A stretch of DNA of 64,000 nt from Comamonas resistens (GCF_030064165.1 NZ_CP125947.1:2232001-2296000), one strand, 5' to 3'; numbered from the stretch's first letter, positions 46,632-55,924 are shown. Translations and numbers: made by a program. Notes: generated from the letters alone by a model not told the origin.

Positions 46632-47729
46632 TTAACGCCGCAGCACCAGCCAGCCAAAGGCCGAGAGCGATAGTGCCGTGTAAAGCAGGCCGGGAGCCGC
46701 AGCCGCCAGCCAGGGCAACCAGGACTGCAGCGTGCCGATGTAGCCGAACACGTTGTTGAGCAGGAAAAAGCTGATGCCGGCCATCACACCGCCGAACACA
46801 TAGGCCGTGATTCCCCCCGAGCGGAAGTGCAGATAGGCAAAAGGCAGGGCGAGCACCACCATCACCAGGCAGCTGAGAGGATAGAAAACCTTGCGCCAGA
46901 ATTCGATCTCGTATTTCTGGGCGGCCTGACCGTTGGCTTCCAGGTGGCGAATGAACTGGAACAGGGCAATCGTGGTCATGCGATCGGGCTTGAGCAAGGC
47001 GCCGGAGACCATGGCCGCAGTGACCTGCGTTGGCCATTGCATCTGTGCTTCATGCTTCTTGGTGATGCGGGTCTTTTCACCTTCCTGGCTGACCTGGGTG
47101 AGTTCTGCGCCTTGCAGCAGCCATTGGTCGTTCTTCTCATCGACCTGCGCTGCCTGGGCACGAATCTGGCCGGTGATATGGCCATTGGCATTGAATTCGA
47201 AGATGCGCACATTGACAAAGTCGCCGGGAGCCTTGATGGCTCCCACGTTGATGGCGATGGAGTGATCAGCCTGCTTTTCCTTGAGCCAGGCGCCCGTGGC
47301 TCCGCTGGATATCTGGCCCTTGCCCAGAATGCGCAGCTTCTGGCTGTAGTTGTCAGCGGCAGGGGTAATGTAGTCGCCAACCAACACGGTCAATGCCACA
47401 AAGGCAATGCCCAGAGTCAGCAGGGTTCTGAGCGCCAGCCATGGCCCCATGCCGCTGGTGCGCATGATGGTGAATTCCGAACTCTGGGCAAACCGCGCCA
47501 TCACAAAGATGGTGCCGATCAGCACCGCAATAGGCATGAGCTCGTACAAATGGCCGGGAATCGCCAGCGCGACAAAAAGCAGGGCAATGCCGGCGGTGTA
47601 GCCGGTGCTGCCTACCCAGCGCATTTCATCGACGAGATCGAAGAAAAAGAACAGTGCCAGAAAGGCCAGGGACACATAGAGGACCGCGAGACAGATTTCG
47701 CGGTAGATGAGATTGCGTAGAACTTTCAT
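46632..47729 (-). CDS. lptG: LPS export ABC transporter permease LptG
   Basis: A 365-residue inner-membrane permease that with LptF and LptB extracts lipopolysaccharide for transport to the outer membrane. It has three N-terminal helices, a periplasmic beta-jellyroll domain (about 125-265) and three C-terminal helices, and contains AQSSEFTIMRTSGMG. It overlaps lptF by 4 bp. The ATPase lptB is not in this window, as is normal. Confidence 0.95.
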   Translation of the reverse strand: MKVLRNLIYREICLAVLYVSLAFLALFFFFDLVDEMRWVGSTGYTAGIALLFVALAIPGHLYELMPIAVLIGTIFVMARFAQSSEFTIMRTSGMGPWLALRTLLTLGIAFVALTVLVGDYITPAADNYSQKLRILGKGQISSGATGAWLKEKQADHSIAINVGAIKAPGDFVNVRIFEFNANGHITGQIRAQAAQVDEKNDQWLLQGAELTQVSQEGEKTRITKKHEAQMQWPTQVTAAMVSGALLKPDRMTTIALFQFIRHLEANGQAAQKYEIEFWRKVFYPLSCLVMVVLALPFAYLHFRSGGITAYVFGGVMAGISFFLLNNVFGYIGTLQSWLPWLAAAAPGLLYTALSLSAFGWLVLRR

Positions 47730-48835
47730 CGTGCCGCCTCCTGACGCGGGCTGGAGCGACGCAGCAGATCACGGGGAGACCAACGGAAGTGGCGTGCCAG
47801 CAGGACCAGAATGCTACCGGCCAGAATGCCGCCGTGCAGCACCAGCAGCAGGCCCCACATGCCGATCTTGTCCGCTCGCACCCAGCTTTCGCCCAGTGTC
47901 ATGAGGTTGTAGTAAACGATGAAGGCAAACAGGGCAATCATCAGGCTGGTGCTGTTACCGGCGCGTGGGTTCACGCTGGAGACGGCCAGGCCCAGAATCA
48001 CGAAGTTCAGGGCAGCAAACGGCAGACCCAGGCGCCAGCCCAGAACGGAATGTGCGATGGGGTCGTCGAGCTTGACCAGCTCACGAGTAGGCATGGAGCG
48101 CGCGTTGGCTTCCTCCACCGAGGTGGGATTGTCTCCGTCGACCTTGACCCCGTATTCCTTGAATTCCGTCATGCGCACCGATCCATCGTCGTTACGGGTC
48201 TCCATGCGCTGGCCGTTTTCCAGGATGACCATGCGTTCGCCTTTGATCGTTTCCAGGCGGGCTCCCTTGGCCGAGGTCACGGACTCCTTGCCCGGATCGC
48301 GGGACACAATGAAGACATTGCTGGCCGCCATGGCCGATGGTGAATCCTTGTCGACAAAGAACACGCGCGTACCGCCTGCAGATTCCTGAAACTCTCCGGG
48401 TGCAATACGGTCCAGGTCGCTGCGTTGCTGGAACTGGGTCTTGATCTGCTCGATCTGTTGATACGACCAGGGCAGCACGCCCAGCGCCAGAACGGCGGTG
48501 ATCAAGATGACGGGCCAGGCAAAGCGCAGCAGCGGCTTGAGCAAGCTTGCCAGGCCCTGGCCTGCTGCAAACCAGATCACCATCTCGCTGTCGCGGTACA
48601 TACGTGAGAGCGTGCCGACGATGGCAACGAAAAGACTCAAGCCCAGAATGGTAGGAAGCTGGCCAAGCACGGTGAAGCCCATGACCAGCATCACGTCGGA
48701 AGGGCTGACACTGCCCTTGTAAGCTTGACCCAGGGTGCGGATCAGCATCATGGTCATCACTACAGTGATCAAGACCACAGCCGTCGCACCAAAGCTGCGG
48801 GCCAGCTCTTTGCGTATGGATGAATCGAATAACAT
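47726..48835 (-). CDS. lptF: LPS export ABC transporter permease LptF
   Basis: A 369-residue partner of LptG with the same layout. The start MLFDSSIRKELARSFGAT and the loop RMYRDSEMVIWFAAGQG are typical. Its gene is divergent from pepA, with only 23 bp between the starts, so their promoters must lie inside each other's leader or coding ends. Confidence 0.95.
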   Translation of the reverse strand: MLFDSSIRKELARSFGATAVVLITVVMTMMLIRTLGQAYKGSVSPSDVMLVMGFTVLGQLPTILGLSLFVAIVGTLSRMYRDSEMVIWFAAGQGLASLLKPLLRFAWPVILITAVLALGVLPWSYQQIEQIKTQFQQRSDLDRIAPGEFQESAGGTRVFFVDKDSPSAMAASNVFIVSRDPGKESVTSAKGARLETIKGERMVILENGQRMETRNDDGSVRMTEFKEYGVKVDGDNPTSVEEANARSMPTRELVKLDDPIAHSVLGWRLGLPFAALNFVILGLAVSSVNPRAGNSTSLMIALFAFIVYYNLMTLGESWVRADKIGMWGLLLVLHGGILAGSILVLLARHFRWSPRDLLRRSSPRQEAAR

Positions 48836-48858
48836 TGGCTAAAAGGAAAACACCGATT

Positions 48859-50406
48859 ATGAACTTTGAACTGAAGGCTTTGACCGCTGCTGCTGCAGCG
48901 CGTGAAAAATGTGATCTGCTGTTGGTGCTGGTTTCCGAACAGGCCGCACTGGGCAGCGATGCCATTGGCGCTATTGCTGCCCATGCGGTGAAGCAGGGTG
49001 ATTTTGCCTTGTCCTGCGGCAAGCAGCTGCCTTTGTATCAGGTGCCCGCTGTCGCGGCCCGTCGCGTGTTGCTGCTGGGCGTAGGTGCAGGGACTGCCAA
49101 GGATGTGCGTAACGCTCTGGCGGGCTGTGCTGCAACTCTCAAGGCGGAGGGCGTGGCCAAGGCGGTGGTGCATCTGGCCTTTGAGGCCGATGTCAAGGTT
49201 GTGGCCAGCACCGTGCAGGCATTGGGCGACGCAACTTACCTTTACACACATACCAAGTCTCAGGCAAAGCCCATCAGCCTCAAGAAGATCGTGCTGGGTG
49301 TGCAGTCCAAGACTGCAGCCATTGCTGCGGCATTCGACATTGGCGTAGCCCAGCAGGAAGGTGTGGCTCTGGCGCGTGAGTGGGCAAATCGCCCAGCCAA
49401 TCATGCAACGCCGACCATGCTGGCCAATGTGGCCAAAGGCATTGCCAAGGCTGCACGCATGAGCTGCAAGGTTCATGGCCCGGCCGAAGTGGCAAAGCTG
49501 GGCATGGGCGCTTTCATGGCCGTGGCCCAGGGCTCGCGCGAGCCGCTGCGCCTGATTGAGCTGCACTACAACGGCGCGGCCAAGAGCGACGCACCGATTG
49601 TGCTGATAGGAAAAGGCATTACCTTCGATACCGGCGGTATCTCGCTCAAACCGGCGGCTGAAATGGACGAGATGAAGTACGACATGGGCGGCGCTGCCAG
49701 CGTGCTTGGCGTGTTCCAGTCGCTGGCCAGGCTGCAGCCTGCCATCAACGTGGTGGGCCTGATCGCCGCCTGCGAAAACATGCCCGATGGTGCGGCGGTC
49801 AAGCCCGGTGATGTGGTTACCAGCATGAGCGGCCAGACCATCGAAATCCTCAATACTGACGCCGAAGGTCGTCTGGTGCTGTGCGATGCGCTGCACTTCG
49901 CGGCGCGTTTCAAGCCTGCATCCATGGTGGACATGGCAACCTTGACCGGCGCCTGCGTGATTGCTTTGGGCGGTCTGCGCAGCGGCCTGTTCTCGACAAA
50001 CGACGAGCTGGCTGCGGAGTTGCAGCAGGCCGGTGATGTGGCGCTCGATCCCTGCTGGCGCATGCCCCTGGATGATGAATATGCCGAAGGCCTCAAGAGC
50101 AATTTTGCCGACATGGGCAATGTTGCTGGCCGCGCCGCAGGTGCGGTGACGGCTGCCAAGTTTCTGCAGAAGTTTGTAGGTGACATTCCCTGGGCGCATC
50201 TGGATATCGCCGGTACGGCCTGGAAGAGCGGTGCGGCCAAGGGCGCTACAGGTCGGCCTGTGGGGCTGCTGCTGCAGTTTTTGATGAGCAAGGCTGTGCC
50301 AGCAAAGCCTGCCAAAGCGGCCAAGACCGTCAAGGTCGCAGCGGCTCAGAGCGCTGCTACGCCTCGCAAACGCGCGACAACTACGGCCCGCAAGGCTGAA
50401 GCCTGA
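48859..50406 (+). CDS. pepA: Leucyl aminopeptidase with basic Ala/Lys-rich tail
   Basis: A 515-residue M17 aminopeptidase. The metal ligands and signature are in GKGITFDTGGISLKPA and NTDAEGRL, and the C-terminal catalytic domain is complete. E. coli PepA is about 503 residues and also binds DNA. Here the normal end (GLLLQFLMSKA) is followed by about 37 residues rich in Lys, Ala, Thr, Arg and Pro, resembling histone-H1-like bacterial tails. The start at 48859 is chosen over an in-frame codon at 48820, which overlaps the lptF start. Confidence 0.93.
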   Translation: MNFELKALTAAAAAREKCDLLLVLVSEQAALGSDAIGAIAAHAVKQGDFALSCGKQLPLYQVPAVAARRVLLLGVGAGTAKDVRNALAGCAATLKAEGVAKAVVHLAFEADVKVVASTVQALGDATYLYTHTKSQAKPISLKKIVLGVQSKTAAIAAAFDIGVAQQEGVALAREWANRPANHATPTMLANVAKGIAKAARMSCKVHGPAEVAKLGMGAFMAVAQGSREPLRLIELHYNGAAKSDAPIVLIGKGITFDTGGISLKPAAEMDEMKYDMGGAASVLGVFQSLARLQPAINVVGLIAACENMPDGAAVKPGDVVTSMSGQTIEILNTDAEGRLVLCDALHFAARFKPASMVDMATLTGACVIALGGLRSGLFSTNDELAAELQQAGDVALDPCWRMPLDDEYAEGLKSNFADMGNVAGRAAGAVTAAKFLQKFVGDIPWAHLDIAGTAWKSGAAKGATGRPVGLLLQFLMSKAVPAKPAKAAKTVKVAAAQSAATPRKRATTTARKAEA

Positions 50407-50412
50407 TGAAAA

Positions 50413-50448
50413 CGGCGGGCATGACCTTGTTCAAGCTCAGGCCCGCCG
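50413..50448 (+). other. Hairpin between pepA and holC
   Basis: CGGCGGGC (50413) and GCCCGCCG (50441) form a perfect 8-bp stem with a 20-base loop that ends just before the holC ribosome-binding site (GGAG at 50448). No T-run, so it may affect mRNA stability or translation rather than end transcription. Confidence 0.45.
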
Positions 50449-50457
50449 GAGTGTGAT

Positions 50458-50889
50458 GTGACTGAAATCGCTTTTCATTTCAACGCGCCCGACAAGCTGG
50501 CCTATGTCTGCCGTTTTGCGCGCAAGGCTTTGCGCCATGGCGCGAAGCTGGTCATTCTGGGGGAGGCCTCGCAGCTGACCCGTCTGTCTGCCCAGTTGTG
50601 GGGTGTATCGCCTGTCGATTTCCTGGCGCATGCTTCACAGGCCGATGGGACGCAGATGTTTGCGGCTTCGCCCATTGTGCTGGCCCAGCATCTGCAGGAC
50701 TTGCCTCATCATGAGGTGCTGGTGAATCTGACACCGCAGGTGCCGGCAGACTTCGAACATTTTGCGCGCGTGGTCGAGATCGTCTCGTCTTCGGACGAAA
50801 TGGATCGTCACGAGGCCCGTGCACGCTGGCGTGACTATGCGGCGCGCGGTTTGTCCATTGTCCGGCATGATTTGCAGCTCAAGAGTTAA
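50458..50889 (+). CDS. holC: DNA polymerase III subunit chi
   Basis: A 143-residue chi subunit, which links the clamp loader to SSB. The typical start TEIAFHFNAPDKLAYVCRFARKAL and the middle HHEVLVNLTPQVP, then FARVVEIVSSSDEMDRHEARARWRDYAARG, match the family. A GTG start at 50458 is supported by GGAG six bases upstream. It follows pepA, as in many Burkholderiales. Confidence 0.93.
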   Translation: MTEIAFHFNAPDKLAYVCRFARKALRHGAKLVILGEASQLTRLSAQLWGVSPVDFLAHASQADGTQMFAASPIVLAQHLQDLPHHEVLVNLTPQVPADFEHFARVVEIVSSSDEMDRHEARARWRDYAARGLSIVRHDLQLKS

Positions 50890-50892
50890 GCC

Positions 50893-51531
50893 ATGAACAG
50901 CTCATCCAAGACCCCGCCGCGTTTTGTTCCGACTCTGACAGAGATCGTGCCTGTTGAGGTGGCAAAGGAAGAGGCTGGCGAAGACGGCTCTTCATCGATG
51001 CGGGCTCATGTACCAGATGCAGCGGCAGACTCTTTGGTGATTGCTGCAGCTCCGCTGGCACCTTTTCATTCGCCCTGGTTGGCCGACGGCCTCTACGTGC
51101 GTGGTCTGCCTGCTGCCATTCCTCATGATTTGCCGCCGCTGCCAGAGTCTCTACCGCCACAGCAGCCTTTTGCAGATCCTTCCGTGGAGTTTCAGGACAG
51201 CCCTGTGCAAGGTGTCGAGCCCTTGCTGGAGCAGCGAGAGCTCGAATCTGTGCAGGGCGAGAGCATTGCTGATCATGCAGACTTGGTCGTAGAGGCTGCT
51301 ATGGATCAAGCTGACGTACAGCCGGGACTGGATATGCAGCAGCAAATGCTGAATCAGCTGATGCAGCATGTCGAGCAAGTGCTGGATGAGCGTCTTCAGG
51401 CGATGATTGCTGCCGTCGTGCAGCAGCAGACACAGTCTCTGGCGCAGCGTCTGCGCGAAGAGATGAAGTCAGTGCTGCGGCAGACGCTTGAGCAAGCCGT
51501 TGGGACTGCAACGGCTTCGCACAAGGCATAG
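50893..51531 (+). CDS. Hypothetical protein with Gln-rich helical C-terminus
   Basis: A 212-residue protein of unknown function, 3 bp after holC. It starts with PPRFVPTLTEIV, has a Pro/Glu-rich low-complexity middle and a C-terminal helical segment (about 145-200) with repeated Gln, Met and Leu that looks like a coiled coil. No membrane segment. Probably co-transcribed with pepA-holC. I cannot name a function. Confidence 0.7.
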   Translation: MNSSSKTPPRFVPTLTEIVPVEVAKEEAGEDGSSSMRAHVPDAAADSLVIAAAPLAPFHSPWLADGLYVRGLPAAIPHDLPPLPESLPPQQPFADPSVEFQDSPVQGVEPLLEQRELESVQGESIADHADLVVEAAMDQADVQPGLDMQQQMLNQLMQHVEQVLDERLQAMIAAVVQQQTQSLAQRLREEMKSVLRQTLEQAVGTATASHKA

Positions 51532-51551
51532 AGTCGACCGAGTTGCTGCAA

Positions 51552-52574
51552 TCAGCGTCCCATGCGCACAGGGCCGCTGAAGACTTCGGGATTCAATATG
51601 TGGGAAGGTTGTCCATTGACAAAATTCACCACGTTTTCGAACGCGGCGCGGAAATACATCTCGTAGCTGTCTTGTTCCACATAGCCGATATGTGGCGTGC
51701 AGATGCAATTTTCCAGCCGCAGCAAGGCATGGCCCTGGAGGATGGGCTCGCTCTCGAAGACGTCGATGGCAGCTAGGCCAGGTCGGCCCCGGTTCAGGGC
51801 GCACAGCAGTGCCTCTGGCTCCACCAACTCGGCGCGCGATGTGTTCACAAACAACGCCGTGGGTTTCATCCGGGCAAGGTCTTGTGCCGTGACAGCTCCA
51901 CGCGTCGCGTCGTTCAGGCGCAGATGAATCGACAGTACATCGCATTGTTCGAAAAATGCCTCCTTGGTCGGCGCAGCCAGATGGCCATCGCTTTCCGCTT
52001 TCTGGCGTGATGTGTCGCTGCCCCAGACGCAGACCTGCATGCCAAAAGCCTTGCCATAGCTGGCCACCAACTGACCAATGCGGCCGTAGCCCCAGATGCC
52101 CAGCATGCGGCCGCGCAAAACATTGCCCAGGCCGAAGTTCGAAGGCATGGATGCAGCCTTGAGGCCCGACTGTTGCCAGGCTCCATGCTTGAGGTTGGAG
52201 ATATATTGGGGCAGGCGTCGCATGGCTGCCATGACCAGCGCCCAGGTCAGCTCTGCGGGTGCAACAGGTGATCCGATGCCCTCGGCAATCGCCACACCAC
52301 GTTCCGTGCAGGCTTGTATGTCGATATGCGCGCCGGCCTTGCCCGTTTGGGCAATGAGTTTGAGGCGCGGCAGCTTTTCCAGCAACTGGCGTGATATGGG
52401 GGTGCGCTCGCGAATCAGGACGATGACATCTGCATCCCGCAGACGAACAGACAGCTGACCCACACCCTTGACCGTATTGGTGTAGACCTTGGCATTGAAG
52501 GGATCGAGAAGTTGTGCGCAAGCTAGCTTGCGCACGGCGTCCTGGTAGTCGTCCAAAATAACTATATTCACCAC
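51552..52574 (-). CDS. D-2-hydroxyacid dehydrogenase
   Basis: A 340-residue NAD(P)-dependent dehydrogenase. The Rossmann motif is GIWGYGRIGQ, and the catalytic Arg/Glu/His are in NTSRAELV, VFESEP and CTPHIGY. It resembles phosphoglycerate-dehydrogenase-like enzymes with an unknown hydroxyacid substrate. Divergent from a Crp/Fnr-type regulator, which may control it. Confidence 0.9.
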   Translation of the reverse strand: MVNIVILDDYQDAVRKLACAQLLDPFNAKVYTNTVKGVGQLSVRLRDADVIVLIRERTPISRQLLEKLPRLKLIAQTGKAGAHIDIQACTERGVAIAEGIGSPVAPAELTWALVMAAMRRLPQYISNLKHGAWQQSGLKAASMPSNFGLGNVLRGRMLGIWGYGRIGQLVASYGKAFGMQVCVWGSDTSRQKAESDGHLAAPTKEAFFEQCDVLSIHLRLNDATRGAVTAQDLARMKPTALFVNTSRAELVEPEALLCALNRGRPGLAAIDVFESEPILQGHALLRLENCICTPHIGYVEQDSYEMYFRAAFENVVNFVNGQPSHILNPEVFSGPVRMGR

Positions 52575-52638
52575 CGGGATCCTTTAGTAAGTGGCTGAAT
52601 TTATTGATGAAGATCTCAGTCGCGTCAATCACGCGGGT

Positions 52639-52654
52639 GTTTGATCTCTCAAAC
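52639..52654. promoter_or_regulatory. Perfect dyad GTTTGA-N4-TCAAAC in the divergent region
   Basis: A 16-bp perfect inverted repeat with 6-bp arms lies 65 bp from the dehydrogenase start and about 290 bp from the Crp/Fnr gene start. It resembles an operator in size. The spacing is not that of the classic Fnr or Crp site. The binding protein is unknown. Confidence 0.4.
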
Positions 52655-52928
52655 CTGTACCCCAATTGATGTACCGCCAGCCGGCCATGGTGCGTCCATA
52701 TGAACCATAGCCTAGCGCAACTTTCAAAGAGCTGCGCCGAATGGAGGGCGGGCTGCATACATCTTCGCAGGGAATGCTGCTGACCGTATTGTCGTTCAAG
52801 CTTGTGCCGGATTAGGGCTGCTGGCGATGGCGTCAGAGAATGCGAGGTTTGCTCAATCTTCAAGTTTGGTCACACATTGCCGCTCTGGTGGAGCTTCGCG
52901 TGCGAGGTACGTGTCCATAATCCGGCCC

Positions 52929-52940
52929 TTGATTGATCAA
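52929..52940 (+). promoter_or_regulatory. TTGAT-TG-ATCAA dyad before the Crp/Fnr gene
   Basis: A 12-bp dyad with Fnr-like half-sites but a 2-bp rather than 4-bp spacer, seven bases before the ATG at 52947. It overlaps the ribosome-binding region, so it could be an autoregulatory site or chance. Confidence 0.25.
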
Positions 52941-52946
52941 AGAAAA

Positions 52947-53660
52947 ATGGCCACGAGACCTAAAAACGCCGAAGCACCGCCTTATGGTTCCTGGGATTGC
53001 CACGAGGAACTTTCCGCCATGCTACTCAACGCTCCACAGATCGGAACGGTGGCGAGGCTGGCTGTCGGTGATTGCCTGTTCCGACAAGGTCAGGTGCTGC
53101 GCAGCTTTCACCTCATACGCAGCGGCGTGTTCCACTCAAGAATCTTGCGTCCCGATGGGACAGAAATTTTGGTCGAGCTCTTCGGCCCAGGTGCCGTGGT
53201 CGGAGAGGGGCCAGCTTTTTCCGGAGCGAAGCGAGGCACCTCTGTTCGAGCCGTCAGTGATGCCGTGGTCAGCAGCTACACCGCAGAGGAAATGGCGGAA
53301 TGCTTCGGGCAGCAGCCTGAAATTGCCGTCTCGCTAATCAAACTCTTGGGGTTGAAGAATCGCATGCTGCTGGATCGCATCTCTTCGATCACCTCGCCGC
53401 AGCCGCTTTTCAGAGTGGCGAGTCTGCTGTATCAGTTGGCCAATCACAGCTCGCGGCAAAGCGCTGACGACAATTCTGCGGATCATCTACCAGACGTTTC
53501 CCTCTCGCATGAGGCCATTGCCTCCATGACAGCCTTATCGCGGGTATCGGTGACTCGCACCATAGCCAAGCTGGTGGATTGCGGCGCCATTGTCGATGCG
53601 AAAAAGGGCCATATCACCGTAGACCTTGCAACTTTGCGTGAGGTCCTAAAAAACAGCTAG
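52947..53660 (+). CDS. Crp/Fnr-family transcriptional regulator
   Basis: A 237-residue regulator. An N-terminal cyclic-nucleotide-binding-like domain (LAVGDCLFRQGQVLRSFHLIRSG, FGPGAVVGEG) is followed by a C-terminal Crp-type HTH (SHEAIASMTALSRVSVTRTIAKL). It lacks the four-cysteine Fe-S cluster of true FNR. The ATG at 52947 (MATRPKN) is chosen; the open frame to 52827 lacks family features. The ligand is unknown. Divergent from the dehydrogenase. Confidence 0.9.
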   Translation: MATRPKNAEAPPYGSWDCHEELSAMLLNAPQIGTVARLAVGDCLFRQGQVLRSFHLIRSGVFHSRILRPDGTEILVELFGPGAVVGEGPAFSGAKRGTSVRAVSDAVVSSYTAEEMAECFGQQPEIAVSLIKLLGLKNRMLLDRISSITSPQPLFRVASLLYQLANHSSRQSADDNSADHLPDVSLSHEAIASMTALSRVSVTRTIAKLVDCGAIVDAKKGHITVDLATLREVLKNS

Positions 53661-53735
53661 TACCGTATACCGGGATACAAAGGCCTGAAAGAGCCCGTCA
53701 GAGAATGAATTTTTCAATACTGAAGGGTAGAGACC

Positions 53736-54065
53736 ATGCAAAAAGCGTCGCTGTGGATGGGTCGTAGTTACAGGAGCAGCGCTTTGGTTTTTCTGACTAT
53801 AGGCCTGTGCAGCTCGGCTTTCTCGATGGAGCAGTCCAATCCTGTGCGGGAGTTTGCGCAGAATCCGGACTATTGCCATTACATGATGGCGCCGCCTGGT
53901 GGTGCAGACGATGAATTCGAGAGCCGGTACAGCGCGGCTCTGCAAGCATCTCTGAATTTTCTTCGGCAGCGCGCGCCGGATATGACGAAACTGGACAGCA
54001 TTCTTTGGTTGCGAGAGCAATGTGAAACGGCGACTGCTGAAGCAGCCCAAACACCCAAACAATAG
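53736..54065 (+). CDS. Small exported protein of unknown function
   Basis: A 109-residue protein with an N-terminal signal-peptide-like stretch (about 15-30, SSALVFLTIGLCSSAFS). The short mature part has two cysteines (in NPDYCHYMM and LREQCETA) that may pair in the periplasm. The family is not recognised. Ends in a Gln/Thr-rich tail. Confidence 0.6.
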   Translation: MQKASLWMGRSYRSSALVFLTIGLCSSAFSMEQSNPVREFAQNPDYCHYMMAPPGGADDEFESRYSAALQASLNFLRQRAPDMTKLDSILWLREQCETATAEAAQTPKQ

Positions 54066-54629
54066 ATTCAGATCAGAAGCCGGATGGCGGCCTTGTGGCT
54101 TTCCCAAGCTTGAACATATCGATCAACTCTGCGCTGCAAGGCTGTAGTTTCTTCCAGAGGCTCCAAGTCGCTGGACGCCATCGATCGCCAGCGATGGGCC
54201 GATGCCCTGAGCGAACCACTCTGGCTCGATCGGTGGTTCACGTAAATAAAGGCCGATGCCTTGCGGCGTGCCCGGGGAATTGGAGGGAGGGATGAGAACC
54301 TCAGGCTCGGCTGAAAATCAATGAGGTTTCGTTGTCATGGGATCTGACTGCAAAACAGCAGCTTGCAAGCTGCGCATTACGGTATGCGCAAAGCCTATGT
54401 GCAGCACCGATTTCAAGCAATACCGCATTCATACAGTCTCCCTGGGAGCAAGGCTTGACCTGGTGGGAAGACTCCGCGTTTATGTCTGTGTACTGCTGGG
54501 ATCTGCAAATACCAGTGCGCTCAAAAGCCGCTCACGCCGCCACAGTCATCTGGGGGGCACAGCCCCGCGGCGTTTGAGCGCGCCCGAGCTTGAAGCTCAG
54601 AATTGTCTGCTGGAGTGGAGGTAGTTCAC
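54066..54629. other. Gene-poor region with a possible coding remnant
   Basis: About 560 bp. One frame (54114-54245) without a start codon reads SLDAIDRQRWADALSEPLWL, then DRWFT and a stop, which looks protein-like and may be the end of a lost gene. Nothing else is convincing; the frame at 54332-54577 has a composition unlike real genes. Confidence 0.35.
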
Positions 54630-55037
54630 TCAGGCCTGCATGGCCCGTTCGTTGCGTGCCATATTTTCCAGGGCAGCGCAGACATCGGCCATGCGACCGG
54701 AAATCAACAGGCATTCGGGTTGCTTGCGGGGTTCGCGCTGGACGATTTTGAGGGTGCGGGCCGTTGCAAGCGCTGCATCTGCGTCTGTCTGCAGGGGCAA
54801 GCTGAGCTGAGGGCTCGCTGGTACGGCGCTGCGCGTTGCCTTGCTGCGAGTTCGGCTTTTGCGCATGGTGAAGACGTTCAAATAGGCGCTTTGAACATCG
54901 TGTGCAACGATATTCTCGCTTTGGTTTGGAGATGCCGGAGCTGGAGCCGCAATGCTGCACAGGTTGGCCGAAGGGGAGACCGGGAAGACTTTGAGTTTCC
55001 AGCGAGTCAGAGCGAGCAAAGGTTTGGCGAATTCCAT
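54630..55037 (-). CDS. Small basic protein downstream of lexA
   Basis: A 135-residue protein of unknown family, 164 bp after lexA on the same strand. It starts MEFAKPLLALTRWKLKV, with GAGGAG eight bases upstream. Features are a middle basic patch (MRKSRTRSKATR), QLSLPLQ, and a C-terminus with ECLLISGRMADVCAALENMA. In several proteobacteria the gene after lexA is an SOS gene such as sulA, but this protein does not show SulA motifs. Co-transcription with lexA is inferred. Confidence 0.6.
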   Translation of the reverse strand: MEFAKPLLALTRWKLKVFPVSPSANLCSIAAPAPASPNQSENIVAHDVQSAYLNVFTMRKSRTRSKATRSAVPASPQLSLPLQTDADAALATARTLKIVQREPRKQPECLLISGRMADVCAALENMARNERAMQA

Positions 55038-55201
55038 AAAGCAACTCCTCAGGGCCTTTCGGCGTGGATCGGGCAGGATTGCGGATTTCGGGCAAAGCTC
55101 CGCCCAGGGCGAAGCATCCGGCTTCGCGCCTACCACCTGGACTGGAGAAATTCGGGGGGCGAGTGGCTGCTGAGCGATCTCGTCGGGTGGTTGACCAGCG
55201 C

Positions 55202-55876
55202 TTACATGAACATGGTGTTGCGGATCAGGCCTACGGCCAGGCCTTCGATGGCGAAGGGCTCTTCGGGGTCGACGTGGATGATCTTGTAGTCGGGGTTTTC
55301 GGGCAGCAGCTCAATGCCCTGGGGGGTGCGCTTGAAACGTTTGACGGTGACATCATCCCCCAGGCGCGCAACAACGATCTGGCCGTTGCGTGCTTCGTGT
55401 GCGGATTGCACGGCCAGAAGGTCGCCGTCCATGATGCCGGCGTCACGCATGGACATGCCGCGCACCTTGAGCAGGTAGTCGGGCTTGGCCGCAAACAGGC
55501 TGGGTTCCACCGAATAGGTTTGGTCGATATGTTCCTGAGCCAGAATGGGCGAGCCTGCGGCCACGCGGCCGACCAGAGGCAGGATCAGCTGGCTCAAGGC
55601 CGTCATGGGCAAGGCAAAGCTGGTGCCACGGGCAGCGTTGATGTTGCGTACGGTATCGGCGCGCAATCGAATGCCGCGCGAGGTGCCGCTGACCAGATCG
55701 ATCACACCTTTGCGGGCCAGGGCTTGCAGGTGCTCTTCGGCGGCGTTGGCGGATTTGAAGCCAAAGGTGCTTGCAATCTCTGCCCGAGTCGGTGGCGCAC
55801 CGGTACGCGCGATGGTGGACTGGATGAGGTCCAGAATCTGCTGCTGGCGGGGTGTGAGTTTGGGGTGGTCTAGCAT
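55202..55876 (-). CDS. lexA: SOS repressor LexA
   Basis: A 224-residue repressor. The winged HTH ([22 protein letters not shown]) is N-terminal. The Ala-Gly cleavage site is in [10 protein letters not shown], and the self-cleavage pair is the Ser in GMSMRD and the Lys in DVTVKRFK. It represses SOS genes until RecA* promotes self-cleavage. The ATG at 55876 ([13 protein letters not shown]) is right; the frame runs far upstream only by chance. Two SOS boxes lie just upstream, as expected for autoregulation. Confidence 0.96.
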   Translation of the reverse strand: MLDHPKLTPRQQQILDLIQSTIARTGAPPTRAEIASTFGFKSANAAEEHLQALARKGVIDLVSGTSRGIRLRADTVRNINAARGTSFALPMTALSQLILPLVGRVAAGSPILAQEHIDQTYSVEPSLFAAKPDYLLKVRGMSMRDAGIMDGDLLAVQSAHEARNGQIVVARLGDDVTVKRFKRTPQGIELLPENPDYKIIHVDPEEPFAIEGLAVGLIRNTMFM

Positions 55877-55905
55877 GTCTGGCTTCCGGTCACCGAATTG
55901 TTGAT

Positions 55906-55921
55906 CTGTGGGTTTATACAG
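55906..55921. promoter_or_regulatory. LexA binding site (SOS box 1)
   Basis: CTGTGGGTTTATACAG is an exact match to CTGT-N8-ACAG, 30 bp upstream of the lexA start and 37 bp from the divergent asparaginase gene. Confidence 0.9.
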
Positions 55922-55924
55922 TAC

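Noticed and set aside
54332..54577. 81-residue open frame in the gene-poor stretch
   Set aside because: Composition is not protein-like, no ribosome-binding site, no recognisable domain.
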